Source: Ascochyta rabiei
Taxonomy: Eukaryota; Ascomycota; Dothideomycetes; Pleosporales; Didymellaceae
Direction: 5' to 3'
Assembly: GCF_004011695.2 (NCBI RefSeq)
Contig: NC_082414.1
Coordinates: 1,116,001-1,180,000, forward strand
Length of the DNA: 64,000 nucleotides
Shown: positions 1 to 8,888 of the stretch, piece by piece
How the letters are laid out: each line of letters begins with the position of its first letter
Position numbering within the stretch: the stretch's first letter is position 1
Notes under the pieces: model-generated
Database searches by the model: none
What the model saw: the letters and a program-made list of their open reading frames with translations, nothing else
Told to the model about the DNA's origin: nothing
Translations under genes and position numbers: made by a program

Positions 1-293
1 GGAGCATGGCGTCTTTCGTACCCTTTGTTGCGCTCGAGCTCTGCGCGGCGCATGTTCAGAGCCATCATGCGCCATGTCAGGTTGGACATGCGCTCTGCGT
101 TGGGCAGCTGTGTCTTGGCGCGTGAGTAGAGCTTCCATATCTGCGTGCCCAGGGGATCGTTCTTCTGCAGCTCCGTGGGCGACTCCGGGCTCACGGCGCT
201 GGCGTCGTTGCCAAAGGCCGGGAAGATGGGCTCCTCGAGGACGCGGCCGGGGGAGGGCGCGGGGCTGCTCTCGCGCAGCTGGTCGAAATCCAT
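1..293 (-). CDS. areA: AreA/Nit2-like GATA nitrogen regulator, N-terminal part (cut by window edge)
   Basis: The minus strand is open from an ATG at 293 to the left edge (97 codons), so only the N-terminus is seen. It starts MDFDQLRESSPAPSPG, then an acidic Pro/Ser stretch (EEPIFPAFGNDASAVSPESP), then the block DPLGTQIWKLYSRAKTQLPN at about residues 46-65 followed by AERMSNLTWRMMALNMRR. That block is the conserved N-terminal domain of AreA/Nit2-type GATA factors (DUF1752), which activate nitrogen-catabolic genes when preferred nitrogen sources are absent. The GATA zinc finger lies further downstream, outside the window, so the class rests on the N-terminal domain alone; a paralogue with the same domain is possible. 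The ATG is the first in frame and no splice site is needed in the visible part. Upstream lies a long repeat-rich gap. Confidence 0.85.
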   Translation of the reverse strand, partial: MDFDQLRESSPAPSPGRVLEEPIFPAFGNDASAVSPESPTELQKNDPLGTQIWKLYSRAKTQLPNAERMSNLTWRMMALNMRRAELERNKGYERRHA

Positions 294-412
294 GGCGACG
301 GTGGTCGTGGGGAGGGAAGCGCAGAGACACGACAAGAGCACGGCGTGTCTGCGAGCGGCGATGATGTAGTCGCTGGGTCGGCGCGTGCTCTGCTAGGACG
401 GGCGCACCCCAC

Positions 413-443
<31 letters not shown>

Positions 444-468
444 TGCGGTATGCGGTCGGCGGTAGGCG
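413..468. repeat. 7-bp tandem repeat (GTAGGCG and variants)
   Basis: Consecutive GTAGGCG units, some changed to GTATGCG or GTCGGCG, about eight copies. They lie 120 bp upstream of the areA-like ATG, within its presumed promoter or leader. Confidence 0.9.
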
Positions 469-897
469 TGTGGCCTGGTGTGGCCTGGGCGTGGGCCACT
501 GGGTTGCGGCTTGCAACCACAGCCGTGCTGCTGCGAGCACAGTCGAGCGTTGAGCGTCACGGGTCAAGCGTAGCAGAAGCGCGCGGGGGCGGGGGCGTGT
601 GTGCAGCGGCGAGCAGCGGCGAGCAGAGGCGTGCAGAGGCGTGCGCAATGCGGGCGTGCGACAGCGTAGGTTGGCTTGGACACGCTCGTCGTTTTGTTCT
701 GGCTCTGCCTCCACGGGGAAGCCCTCGAACAGCAGCACTCGGGCCCGCAGGCGAACGGCGCGAGACCCAATTCACACCCAGCCTGCCGCTGCAGCATGCG
801 ACAGACAGCCGGTGGCGCGCCTGGCGGGTCGCTGGCTGTAAAGGCGGGCCTGCCTGGTGAGAAGGGTAGTGGAGACTACGAAACCCCCCACTTGGTC

Positions 898-1134
898 CTC
901 TGCACCCTCTGCATCCTCTGCACCCTACCCTCTGCACCCTACCCTCTGCACCCTCTGCACCCTCTGCACCCTCTGCACCCTCTGCACCCTCTGCACCCTA
1001 CCCTCTGCACCCTCTGCACCCTACCCTCTGCACCCTCTGCACCCTCTGCACCCTACCCTCTGCACCCTCTGCACCCTCTGCACCCTCTGCACCCTCTGCA
1101 CCCTCTGCACCCTCTGCACCCTCTGCACCCTCTC
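898..1134. repeat. 9-bp minisatellite (CTCTGCACC), about 26 copies
   Basis: Near-perfect CTCTGCACC units, interrupted at intervals by a CTACC insertion that makes a longer 14-bp variant unit. Strong strand asymmetry (pyrimidine-rich on plus). The apparent Leu/His/Pro/Cys proteins translated through it are repeat artefacts. Confidence 0.95.
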
Positions 1135-1433
1135 AGAGTGGGCTGCTGCAGGCAGGAGGAATGCTTGGACGCCTGTCTGTCCCTCCATGTTCACGTACAG
1201 TGCGCTTGGAGAGCATCCCTGTCAGGAGGCGCACACGAGTCCCGTACCGTGCAGGATGGAAATTTGGAAACCTAGAGCCCTATGTAGACAGCCTCTCTAG
1301 CGAGGCGTTCACTCCCATCCAACTAGGAAACTTACTCGGCCGCGTCCAGCTCAACGTCAGGCAACCTTGCACGCCAGAGCTGTATCGTCACGCCAGAGCT
1401 GTATCCTCGCGCCAGAGCCGTACCTCTCCCAAA

Positions 1434-1545
1434 CCTTGCCTCCAAGACCTTGCCTCCAAGACCTTGCCTCCAAGACCTTGCCTCCAAGACCTTGCCTCCA
1501 AACCTTGCCTCCAAAACCTTGCCTCCAAAAGCTTGCCTCCAAAAC
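1434..1545. repeat. 14-bp minisatellite (ACCTTGCCTCCAAG), about 8 copies
   Basis: Units of 14 bp, the last ones degraded to CCTTGCCTCCAAAA. Because 14 is not a multiple of three, every frame cycles through the repeat, which explains the pseudo-ORFs on both strands. Confidence 0.9.
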
Positions 1546-2165
1546 ACACTGCAGTGACTGCACAGTGCACACGCTCCAAAGCACACTGCCCAGCAAAGGG
1601 CCCCTGCCGTCTGTCTGCGCCGCTCCTTCCTCCAATGCAGATCCTCGGACGTCACTCTCTGCAACCAGCGCCAATGTCCTCCCACTGGCTCCTCTACGTC
1701 CTCTAGTCCTGCATGGCGACCGATCCACCGCCAACCCCCGGCTCGAGCTCACGGCAAGACTGCATTTGCCGACACCCCACATACCTCCTCTGATTGGCTG
1801 CTGTCCACTACAAGCCTTCCTTGTCGCTCTCGCTAACGCCGTAGTGCGAGGCTAACTCCGTCTGCTAGCTCTCCGTCATCCCAACTCTGCTGTCTGCCAC
1901 TGGTTGCGCGCCCACAATGGGCCGACAACGGCCACTCTCTGAGTCGAGTTCGAACGTCGAGACGGACCGCCGACTGCTTTCCCAGCACCACCTTACCCTC
2001 CCCGTACCGCTGCTCACAGCTCGAATCATGTCTCGAAACGGCCCAAGAGCCAGCCTCTCCACGCCCGTTTCCACTTCATCCACTGCGAGGTACCGGTACC
2101 CGAATCGGAAGCAGCCCTCTCAGCCTCTCGCCTACATCGCGGAACCCTCGTTGCGTCACCGCACT

Positions 2166-2190
2166 CCCCTTCCTTCCTTCCTTCCTTCCT
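2166..2190. repeat. CCTT tetranucleotide microsatellite
   Basis: About six CCTT units in a row in otherwise unique spacer sequence. Confidence 0.85.
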
Positions 2191-3039
2191 ACTTTACCCG
2201 ACATGTCACCCACCTCAGGGTCCTCGATGAGGCTCCACTGCTCGACAGCTCCACCATCGGCTGTGCCCATGGCGTGCGGCACGTTTCAAGCAGCGCCCAG
2301 AGCCTCTAGTCTATCCCAACCGCGCTTCTGGACGTCCGACGACGTTCCTGGCTGCCTGACAGTTGGGAAGCGTTTTCATGGCGAGTCACTTGTCCTGCAT
2401 CTTCGGGACACGCTTGCTCTAGAAAAGGGCCGTTTGGTGTCTGCACACGCGGCGATCACGCCCTGGATCTTCTAGAAGACGATTCTGCATCCTCACTCCA
2501 TTTGGCTACCGGAGCTCGAAATGTCCTCGAACCCATGGACCCACTCTTCTCCGTCCTCCGCATGGTACTGGTAGCGTAGATGACGCGGAATGTGGAGGGT
2601 ACCCTCCACTCAGGGTCGCAGAAGCCAACCGAATCGAGCACTGGATGCAACAGTAACTCCACTCGTCGCTGGGAGGCTCCATGTGGCCTCATCGTCTTCA
2701 ACGTACTAGGTAGTAGTCTTCGAGCACGCCTCGGGACACTGTACCGCAGCACTGGATGGTGGGGCACACACGATGCCATGTGCTCCATCGCTATCTCTGA
2801 ACCTACCCAACACAAACACTTGCTGATTGCATTACGGCACCAGCGACACCACTGCGTCTCACATCAAAGTCTCAGGTTGCAGGTAGGTCGCCTGGGACCA
2901 TGCGCGCGCCACCATCCACGCCCTCATGGGAGACTTTCCTAATCATGCCGAGACAGCCGAAGTACAGCCCTGAGTGGTGGACAATGGCTGCTGCAAACCC
3001 AGTGGCTACCATGGCGATCTACCGTCCTATACGTGCTCC

Positions 3040-3182
3040 AGGTACTGACCAGGTTGACGGACTAGGTACTGATGAACCAGGTACTGATGAACCTATTGAT
3101 GAACCAGGTACTGATGAACCTGCTGATGGACCAGGTACTGATGGACCAGGTACTGATGAACCTACTGATGGACCAGGTACAG
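3040..3182. repeat. 12/15-bp tandem repeat (GGTACTGATGAACCA family)
   Basis: Mixed units of GGTACTGATGAACCA and shorter ACTGATGGACCA forms. Units are multiples of three, so one frame reads a repeated GTDEP/DGP peptide (frame 2900-3208). That frame has no domain outside the repeat; I treat it as non-coding until transcript evidence exists. Confidence 0.85.
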
Positions 3183-3544
3183 CTTCATCACAGCACCGCA
3201 CGATCTAGGTGCCCTGTCATTCAGAGTACGACTCATTCACGGCCCGTTCAACATTCGTGTTCGGCGTCGCGCCTCCGCTAGACTACGTCTGCTCTGCGCC
3301 ATTCACATGTGACAATCACCCGTACTCAACAAAGTGCAAACCCTCTCTACAGTGTTCATTTCCACGTGGATACTATGCCGCTTCGACTTACCACCTACTT
3401 AGGTCTTGCACATATGCACAAGCAGGGCTCAGTGGAGAGGGAGAGCTGCGCGACCCCCACAACGCTTGCTGTCTTGGGAACGGTGGATCTAGGTGCTTCC
3501 CTGGTATGGCAGGCCTGTCAAGCCACTTGCCTCTGACTTGCTCC

Positions 3545-3650
3545 CTGTTAACCTACTTGCATCTGACATGCTGGTGCAGGCCTGTTAACCTACTTGCATC
3601 TGACATGCTGGTGCAGGCCTGTTAAGCCACCTGCATCTGACTTGCATGGC
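3545..3650. repeat. 37-bp tandem repeat, about 2.7 copies
   Basis: The unit begins CCTGTTAACCTACTTGCATC and ends GCTGGTGCAGG. Two near-identical copies and a partial third (with GCCACC in place of ACCTAC). Spacer sequence, no gene. Confidence 0.85.
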
Positions 3651-5634
3651 GGAGCAGGGGTGCGGAGCCCAGATCAACCGACACAGTCCGCTAATTTCAG
3701 GCCTAGCCGGTCTACTAAGAAGGAACAACACCGAGTTCTATTGCTTGCAAATTTCGCCCTTTCTCGCGTTCAACACATCGGTCTTCTGCATTGCAATCTC
3801 CGTGCTCACAGCCAGGTTTCCCCCGGAACACCGGAAATGCAAGCCGAAAGAAAGAAATTCCGGAGAAGTGTATCCAAACGTCCGGATTGGGCGTCTTGAG
3901 TCCTGCAGAGTGCTTAGCGCCGACACCGCTGTTAATACTCCGGTGCAGGCTCCTGTCAGCCAGTCACACGAGCCACAGAAAGCAAGCATGCATCCGATCC
4001 CTGGAGTGTACGCGGGATGTACGCGGGATGGGGTGGGGGTCAGATACACAGGTACGTGATACGATTTGGAGTCGTCTGCGGATGGTGGTCAGAATCACGC
4101 TCGATTGCGCACGCGACGCTGCGATCAACATCTGGGCGAGTGGACGAGTACGAACGTGGACGGGCTAGCCGCGGGCAGCGGGACGAACAAGGCTCGTGTG
4201 CCTTCCTGGGCTGACGTGGAGGATCGTGTGCGTGGTTTCCCATTTAGATTCTGGACAACGTTGTTGGGCAGCCTCGGTCAGCTTCTTCGATGGCGACCAA
4301 CGCTTTGGGTGGTTGATCCGGGCGGTGGTGCGGCGCTATCACGAGCACGAGTCGGCCTATGCCGTGTTGAGATGCGAGGCTCCCGTGTTGTGTGCGCATA
4401 GCCTCAGCGCCTGAACGCAATCTCGGCGACAGACCGAGCAAACGGAGCAGGTGGCTTCGACTCGCCGGCGTAGGCAGCGTCTGGTCGATTCAAAAGGCCG
4501 AGCATGGATACCGCCTGAACCCTTCGAGTGGTTCAGACGGTTCTTCATAGCTCCCCTCAGATTTCAGAGGTCGAGGTGGAAGACGAGGTCCAAGTGGCAA
4601 GGCCCTGGCTTGGCGTTCGTGGTGGCTTCAACAATCGACAGCGGAGCGGAAAGGACAAGCGGAGACTGAATCGATCGTATGCGGTACTCTACCTCAGAGG
4701 GCGGATTTCGTGGAGCACGCTTCCACTTTATAGGCCTCTTGCCTGGCGGAGAACGGTGAGACCATATTGGCTATCATGGCGCAATGATAGCGACATTGCT
4801 TAGCGGACCTCACAGTGCTCATGTCCCCCTTACGGAATGAAGACGGGCACACCAATGACAGGAGCCTGCGTGACTATCTGCGAGCGTTTGGGCCATTCTC
4901 TCGTCGTGTCCTTCCTATCGTGGAGTAAAGTGAAACCTATCTTATCTTGGTAGGTGCGCGCACGCGAGCGCGACGCGCTGCAGCTGGATAACATGGAGAT
5001 GCCTCGCCAATGAGACGCCTCTGGGGAAGGACGCCTGCCTGATAAGATGGCTGCCGACAAGGCTCCTGGCCCTTGGTTTTGCTTTGCCTTGCTACTTCGC
5101 ACGCATTCGGCTCTGCCGGACTGCACAGCATCCATAGTCAACACGGCTCGTATTCAACATTACTTAGATGGCCGCCGGCGAGCACAGAGATGGTTTGTTT
5201 GGTTCGAGGATGCCAGGGCAGAGACGTGCTGGTCATTGCTTCACACCCTCACAGGTGCTCAACGGAGCCAGGCACGTGCAGGTACAGCTAGTGAAGACGG
5301 TTCTTGGGTGCCTCCCTTCTTCGACAGTCGACCGTTGCGACCTTGGAGATGCAGCCCCCACCTCGGCAACAACAGCTGGGTTTGTGCCAGCCGTCGGCTC
5401 TCCTGTCTTCTCCCTGGCCCACCCAGCTCCAGTGTCTGGTCCAACACTTGCACAGTCCACCGTCATCCAGGCTGGCCGTCACACCCGCCATCTGCCTCCC
5501 GCATGTATGAGGGCGTAGTGACGCAGATACGGTATCTCGGGTATCGTGGGAATCGTGGGAATCGTGGGTAGGGTCCGAGGGACGGCCATCTCCCTCTCGA
5601 ATCTTAGATGTTGCAGCAGGTTCCTCGTCTCCCT

Positions 5635-6037
5635 TCACTTGTCCTGCTCACGAGCGCCGTCCTTGCCTTCGACGTCCTTGCCTTCGCCGTCCTTGCCTTC
5701 GCTGTCCTTGCCTTCGCCATCCTTGCCTTCGCCGCCCTTGACAGTCTCTTCGCCCAGTACTTTGCTTGCTGCCATGAACCTGCACGTCCACCATTAGCCC
5801 AGCCGTTCCATTAGCGGATTGCACAACACGCAAGTGCACCACTCACATCGCGCCCGAGTATCCTCCCAGCGCGCGCATGTCTTGCGCCTGGCCTGCTGTC
5901 ATGCGCATCAGACTCTCGAGGTCCGCCATGTTCGCCGTCAATTGCGCAAGCTGGGCCTGGAGGTGCGAGAGCTGGCGGGGCTTCTGCGAAGGTACGCTGC
6001 TGATGCGTGAGGTGCTGGGTCTGGAGCCGTGCGACAT
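5635..6037 (-). CDS. hsk3: DASH complex subunit Hsk3
   Basis: Two exons, 6037-5847 and 5779-5635, joined by a 67-nt intron (GTGAGT...CAG), giving 111 residues. Hsk3 is a small subunit of the DASH/Dam1 ring that couples kinetochores to spindle microtubules. The core PRQLSHLQAQLAQLTANMAD through LESLMRMTAGQAQDMRALGG (residues 20-59) and, across the splice, YSGAMFMAASKVLGEE match the family; the intron falls inside the invariant GA-FMAASKVLGEE block, which fixes it. After residue 75 comes a low-complexity tail of GEGKD-type pentapeptides encoded by a 15-bp DNA repeat; the usual family ends soon after GEE, so the tail is extra. It is transcribed away from the gene at 6300. Confidence 0.9.
5650..5735. 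repeat. 15-bp coding repeat in hsk3 exon 2
   Basis: About five units of 15 bp (plus-strand form CTTGCCTTCGCCGTC). On the minus strand they encode GEGKD, SEGKD, GEGKD, VEGKD peptides at the C-terminus of Hsk3. The unit length keeps the frame, so copy number can change without disrupting the protein. Confidence 0.9.
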
Positions 6038-6299
6038 TGTGGATTGGCTCGTAGTTCGTCCCGGTCGATAGAGGCTATTGCAGCGTTGCGGCACTCCCCT
6101 GCGTGCTGTTCTGAAGGTGCGTGCAGTTGTTTGTTGTCGAAAGCAGGACTGCGGCGAGCGCGACGAGATTCCCGCGGCGAACAAGCCTTGGCGAACGGAG
6201 ACTTTTCTTCTCTCTCACACCACTTCACCTAATTCGTCCACAACAGCCCATCGAACCTTTCCTACCTCTCCCACATCCCTGCACGAGAGTACGCACAAC
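6038..6299. promoter_or_regulatory. Shared divergent promoter, hsk3 / 6300 gene
   Basis: 262 bp between the two divergent ATGs. The strand leading into 6300 is pyrimidine-rich just before the start (TTTTCTTCTCTCTCACACCA). No TATA box stands out. Confidence 0.55.
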
Positions 6300-6764
6300 A
6301 TGGCTACCCCTCAGGCCCAAGCCGTTCGAAGGTGGATCCTGACCGGCGCGGTCGCTGCCATCACCGTCACCGGAACGATTTATGGCGCTGGCTTGAAGAG
6401 CGATCGAGAGGTCATAGCGGTACGTCACAACCCAGTTCACGCGTCGTTTCCTTCGGCACCAGGCACCATGTCCTACATTAACCTTGCAGCACCTCTGCCC
6501 TTCAGGCCTGTGACTAATAGCTTCAAGGAACGAAAACGCTACCAACAAGCCTCACCCGAGGAAATCATCTCGCAGCTCCAAATCGCACGCGACAACCTCG
6601 TGATGAAGAAGAAGGAGATGGAGAGGAAGATTGCTGGCTTTCACGAGAAGCAGAGGCAGGCCAAGGAGTTGGAGCAGCAGCAGCAACAGGAGCGAGAGCA
6701 GCGAGAGGAGCAGGAGCGGGAGGAGCAACAGAAGCGGCTGAAGCAGCTACAACGGCCGAGATGA
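6300..6764 (+). CDS. Small conserved fungal protein: one membrane segment plus coiled coil
   Basis: Exons 6300-6419 and 6528-6764, 118 residues. The 108-nt intron (GTACGT...TTCAAG, with GACTAAT near its end) is a multiple of three, so the frame also reads through; I removed it because the translated insert interrupts the conserved order. Residues 11-31 (RWILTGAVAAITVTGTIYGAG) form a single hydrophobic segment after a short basic N-terminus, as in mitochondrial inner-membrane proteins. Residues 45-118 are charged, heptad-like and end in a Gln/Glu-rich run with five consecutive Gln. I recall similar short fungal proteins with the YGAGLK motif but no assigned function. Mitochondrial location is inference. 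Confidence 0.7.
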   Translation: MATPQAQAVRRWILTGAVAAITVTGTIYGAGLKSDREVIAVRHNPVHASFPSAPGTMSYINLAAPLPFRPVTNSFKERKRYQQASPEEIISQLQIARDNLVMKKKEMERKIAGFHEKQRQAKELEQQQQQEREQREEQEREEQQKRLKQLQRPR

Positions 6765-8156
6765 AGAGGACACTTTGCGACATGACTGTACCCTGTTGGC
6801 CGCCGACAAGACACATACAACCCAGATGATGGCCGCGGCCTCTGGCAAACACAACAGAAATCCGGTCCGAGTCTGAACGCATCAGAACTGCGGCTCTGGT
6901 GGGTTGGCTTGCTGGAAACAACGGGATACCTTGTCTGAGGTTTGGTTTACTTGGTTTGCTTGAGGTCACTGATCGTTGCACAACCCTGTGTTCACCTCGA
7001 AGCCCTCCACGAGTACCAAAGCATCGCTGGCCCAATGTGTTCTACACAAACCATACCTGAAGCTGGACGAACAACAAAGCCAATCTCTGATTCACATCTG
7101 GTTTTCCGAATACGGAGGCTCGATGGCCGACTTCCGAGTGGGCGTGTTTGCAACATTGACAGCTGGGCAGTCGAGTTGCCCCTTTCCAGGTACAACAACA
7201 TCAACGCCGAGATTCGACCATCTCAGCACGAATCGCGTCTCAAGGACTCGCAACTGAACCTCATTCGTGCGCTGCGACACACGGCCCCTTATAGTCCCGA
7301 GCGCGAATTACCGGAAACGAACGCGTAGCGTCTTATCTGCCTTATCTCTACTCCGCGCAGAGGCATCATCATCGATGAATAGACTTCCAGTTGCCCCTTC
7401 ACCACCAAACTTGGCCCGCCGTAAACCGCTCGAACCGCGGCTAAAAACGCATCGTTTTGCAGTGCAGCTCAGTTCACTGAAAACCATCATAGTACGGGGT
7501 GCGTCGAACTGTATGGTGCTAGCATATTGTTAGGACCCCAACGCAGGCTTGTATTGGCTGCATGTGTACACATCCAATCTTCACTTGATAGCTCAAGTCA
7601 CAGGACGGTCGCGGCTGTGACCTTCCCAGTCTCAAACAGAACTGCAGGTGACACGCTGAGGCATCTTTTCCATATCCACCTTGGGTTGATCTTCCATGAG
7701 GAAACATGTATGCGCATGTAGAAACCCATATGCGTACAAAACATACCTTTTAAAATCACAAAGGAAACGCCCACACGGTCTGATCTTGCTCGTACTCTCT
7801 CAAATTTTTTTTTTTTTCCTTTTTTTTTTTCACCCATCACCCTCCTTGCTCCAGAGCTTCCATTCCCATCACCCCCCCCCCCCCCCTCTCTCTCTCTGTT
7901 CGACAAGAGAAGCAACACAATCCCTCTCCAAGCAACATCTCAAACTCCAGCCCACTCGACCCCAGGGGCGCTTCGATACGTGGCGTGGATCCCATGGGTG
8001 CAGCATCGACGACGCAGCATCGTCAGAGCAGGTGTGGCGTTGTGGGGAGAGGAATAGCACTTTGGATCTGGAGGGAGTGGTGCATGTCGCGCATCTGATG
8101 TTGTGGTTGGTGTAGAGGCTGTTCGGGGGGTTCTTGGCTTGGAGGTTAATCCCATG

Positions 8157-8360
8157 TCTGCTTTGCTTTGCTTTGCTTTGATTTGCTTTGCTTTGCTTTG
8201 ATTTGCTTTGCTTTGCTTTGCTTTGCTTTGCTTTGCTTTGCTTTGCTTTGCTTTGCTTTGCTTTGATTTGCTTTGCTTTGCTTTGATTTGCTTTGCTTTG
8301 CTTTGCTTTGCTTTGCTTTGCTTTGATTTGCTTTGCTTTGCTTTGCTTTGCTTTGATTTG
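8157..8360. repeat. Pentanucleotide array (CTTTG)n with ATTTG variants
   Basis: About 40 units of CTTTG, with ATTTG replacing single units at irregular spacing (often after three to seven units). All six frames stay open or nearly so, giving misleading long ORFs. It lies about 470 bp upstream of the 18S-like 5' end. Confidence 0.95.
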
Positions 8361-8422
8361 ATAGCAGAAGCTGGGTTGAAAGCCATCTTCTACCCACCCC
8401 GCTCGTGCGCAAGACACGTACA

Positions 8423-8447
8423 TCAGCCAGCCAGCCAGCCAGCCAGC
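8423..8447. repeat. CAGC/AGCC tetranucleotide tract
   Basis: Five consecutive CAGC units between the pentanucleotide array and the 18S-like sequence. A short GGCT run recurs at 8888-8900. Confidence 0.85.
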
Positions 8448-8828
8448 GCTCCTACAACGCAAAGCACAAGACTCATCTCATCCAGAGTCGGTCCTGGGAA
8501 GTCCTGCACAATTGCGACTCCAATCCCCTACCGTTCTCACGCTAGCACATTCGTTTTGGACCTCTGGACCTACGGGCTCGCACGGCTGCTTGGAACCTCC
8601 GAGCACAGCGGTGGTTTACGCAGTACGGGTTACGATGGTCAGCGCAAGGCATCGAGGTAGCGCTTTCGTTTCTCGAGGAATGCCTACCCGTCGCGGACCG
8701 CAACTTGGGGGAACTCGGTGGGGGCGATTGAATCGGTCGCTTCGGCTTCTCCCTTCCCATTGGTACATCCTGGCCTCCTTCGGGGGGTTCGCTCGTTTGC
8801 TTCGGCGCTCGGGTTCACGATGGTTGGT

Positions 8829-8888
8829 TACCTGGTTGATTCTGCCGGTAGTCATATGCTTGTCTCAAAGGTTAAGTCATGCATGTCT
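8829..8888 (+). rRNA. Near-intact 18S rRNA 5'-terminal segment (fragment)
   Basis: About 57 of 60 positions agree with the conserved 18S 5' end. Differences: A to G in GCCAGTAG, A to G in AAAGATTAAG and C to T in AAGCCATG. Immediately after it the sequence departs into GGCTGGCTGGCT, where 18S should read AAGTATAAGC. It is not a functional gene on its own. Confidence 0.9.

Larger units (their letters stand above)
294..5634. other. Gene-poor spacer upstream of the areA-like gene
   Basis: About 5.3 kb between the areA-like start and the end of hsk3. Open frames here are short, overlap on both strands, lack recognisable domains and often run through tandem repeats, so I call none as a gene. The longest ATG-initiated frames (3646-4059 plus, 137 aa; 5047-5571 plus, 174 aa) have no family I recognise. 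The stretch holds at least seven separate tandem-repeat tracts, listed individually. AreA-type genes are known for long 5' leaders, so the first kilobase may be promoter or leader, but no transcript signal is visible. Confidence 0.6.
6765..8828. other. Spacer with homopolymer and short repeats
   Basis: About 2 kb without a supportable gene. It contains a T-rich run (7806-7832), a C run followed by CT repeats (7871-7898), the pentanucleotide array at 8157-8360 and an AGCC tract. The long minus-strand frames here (up to 197 codons, KAKQSK repeats) are translations of the pentanucleotide array. Confidence 0.6.

Noticed and set aside
676..1300. Plus-strand ORFs rich in Leu-His-Pro-Cys
   Set aside because: They read through the 9-bp CTCTGCACC minisatellite in overlapping frames; no unique conserved segment.
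7869..8462. Long minus-strand ORFs of KAKQSK repeats (up to 197 codons)
   Set aside because: They are translations of the CTTTG pentanucleotide array; all frames stay open by composition and there is no domain or start context.
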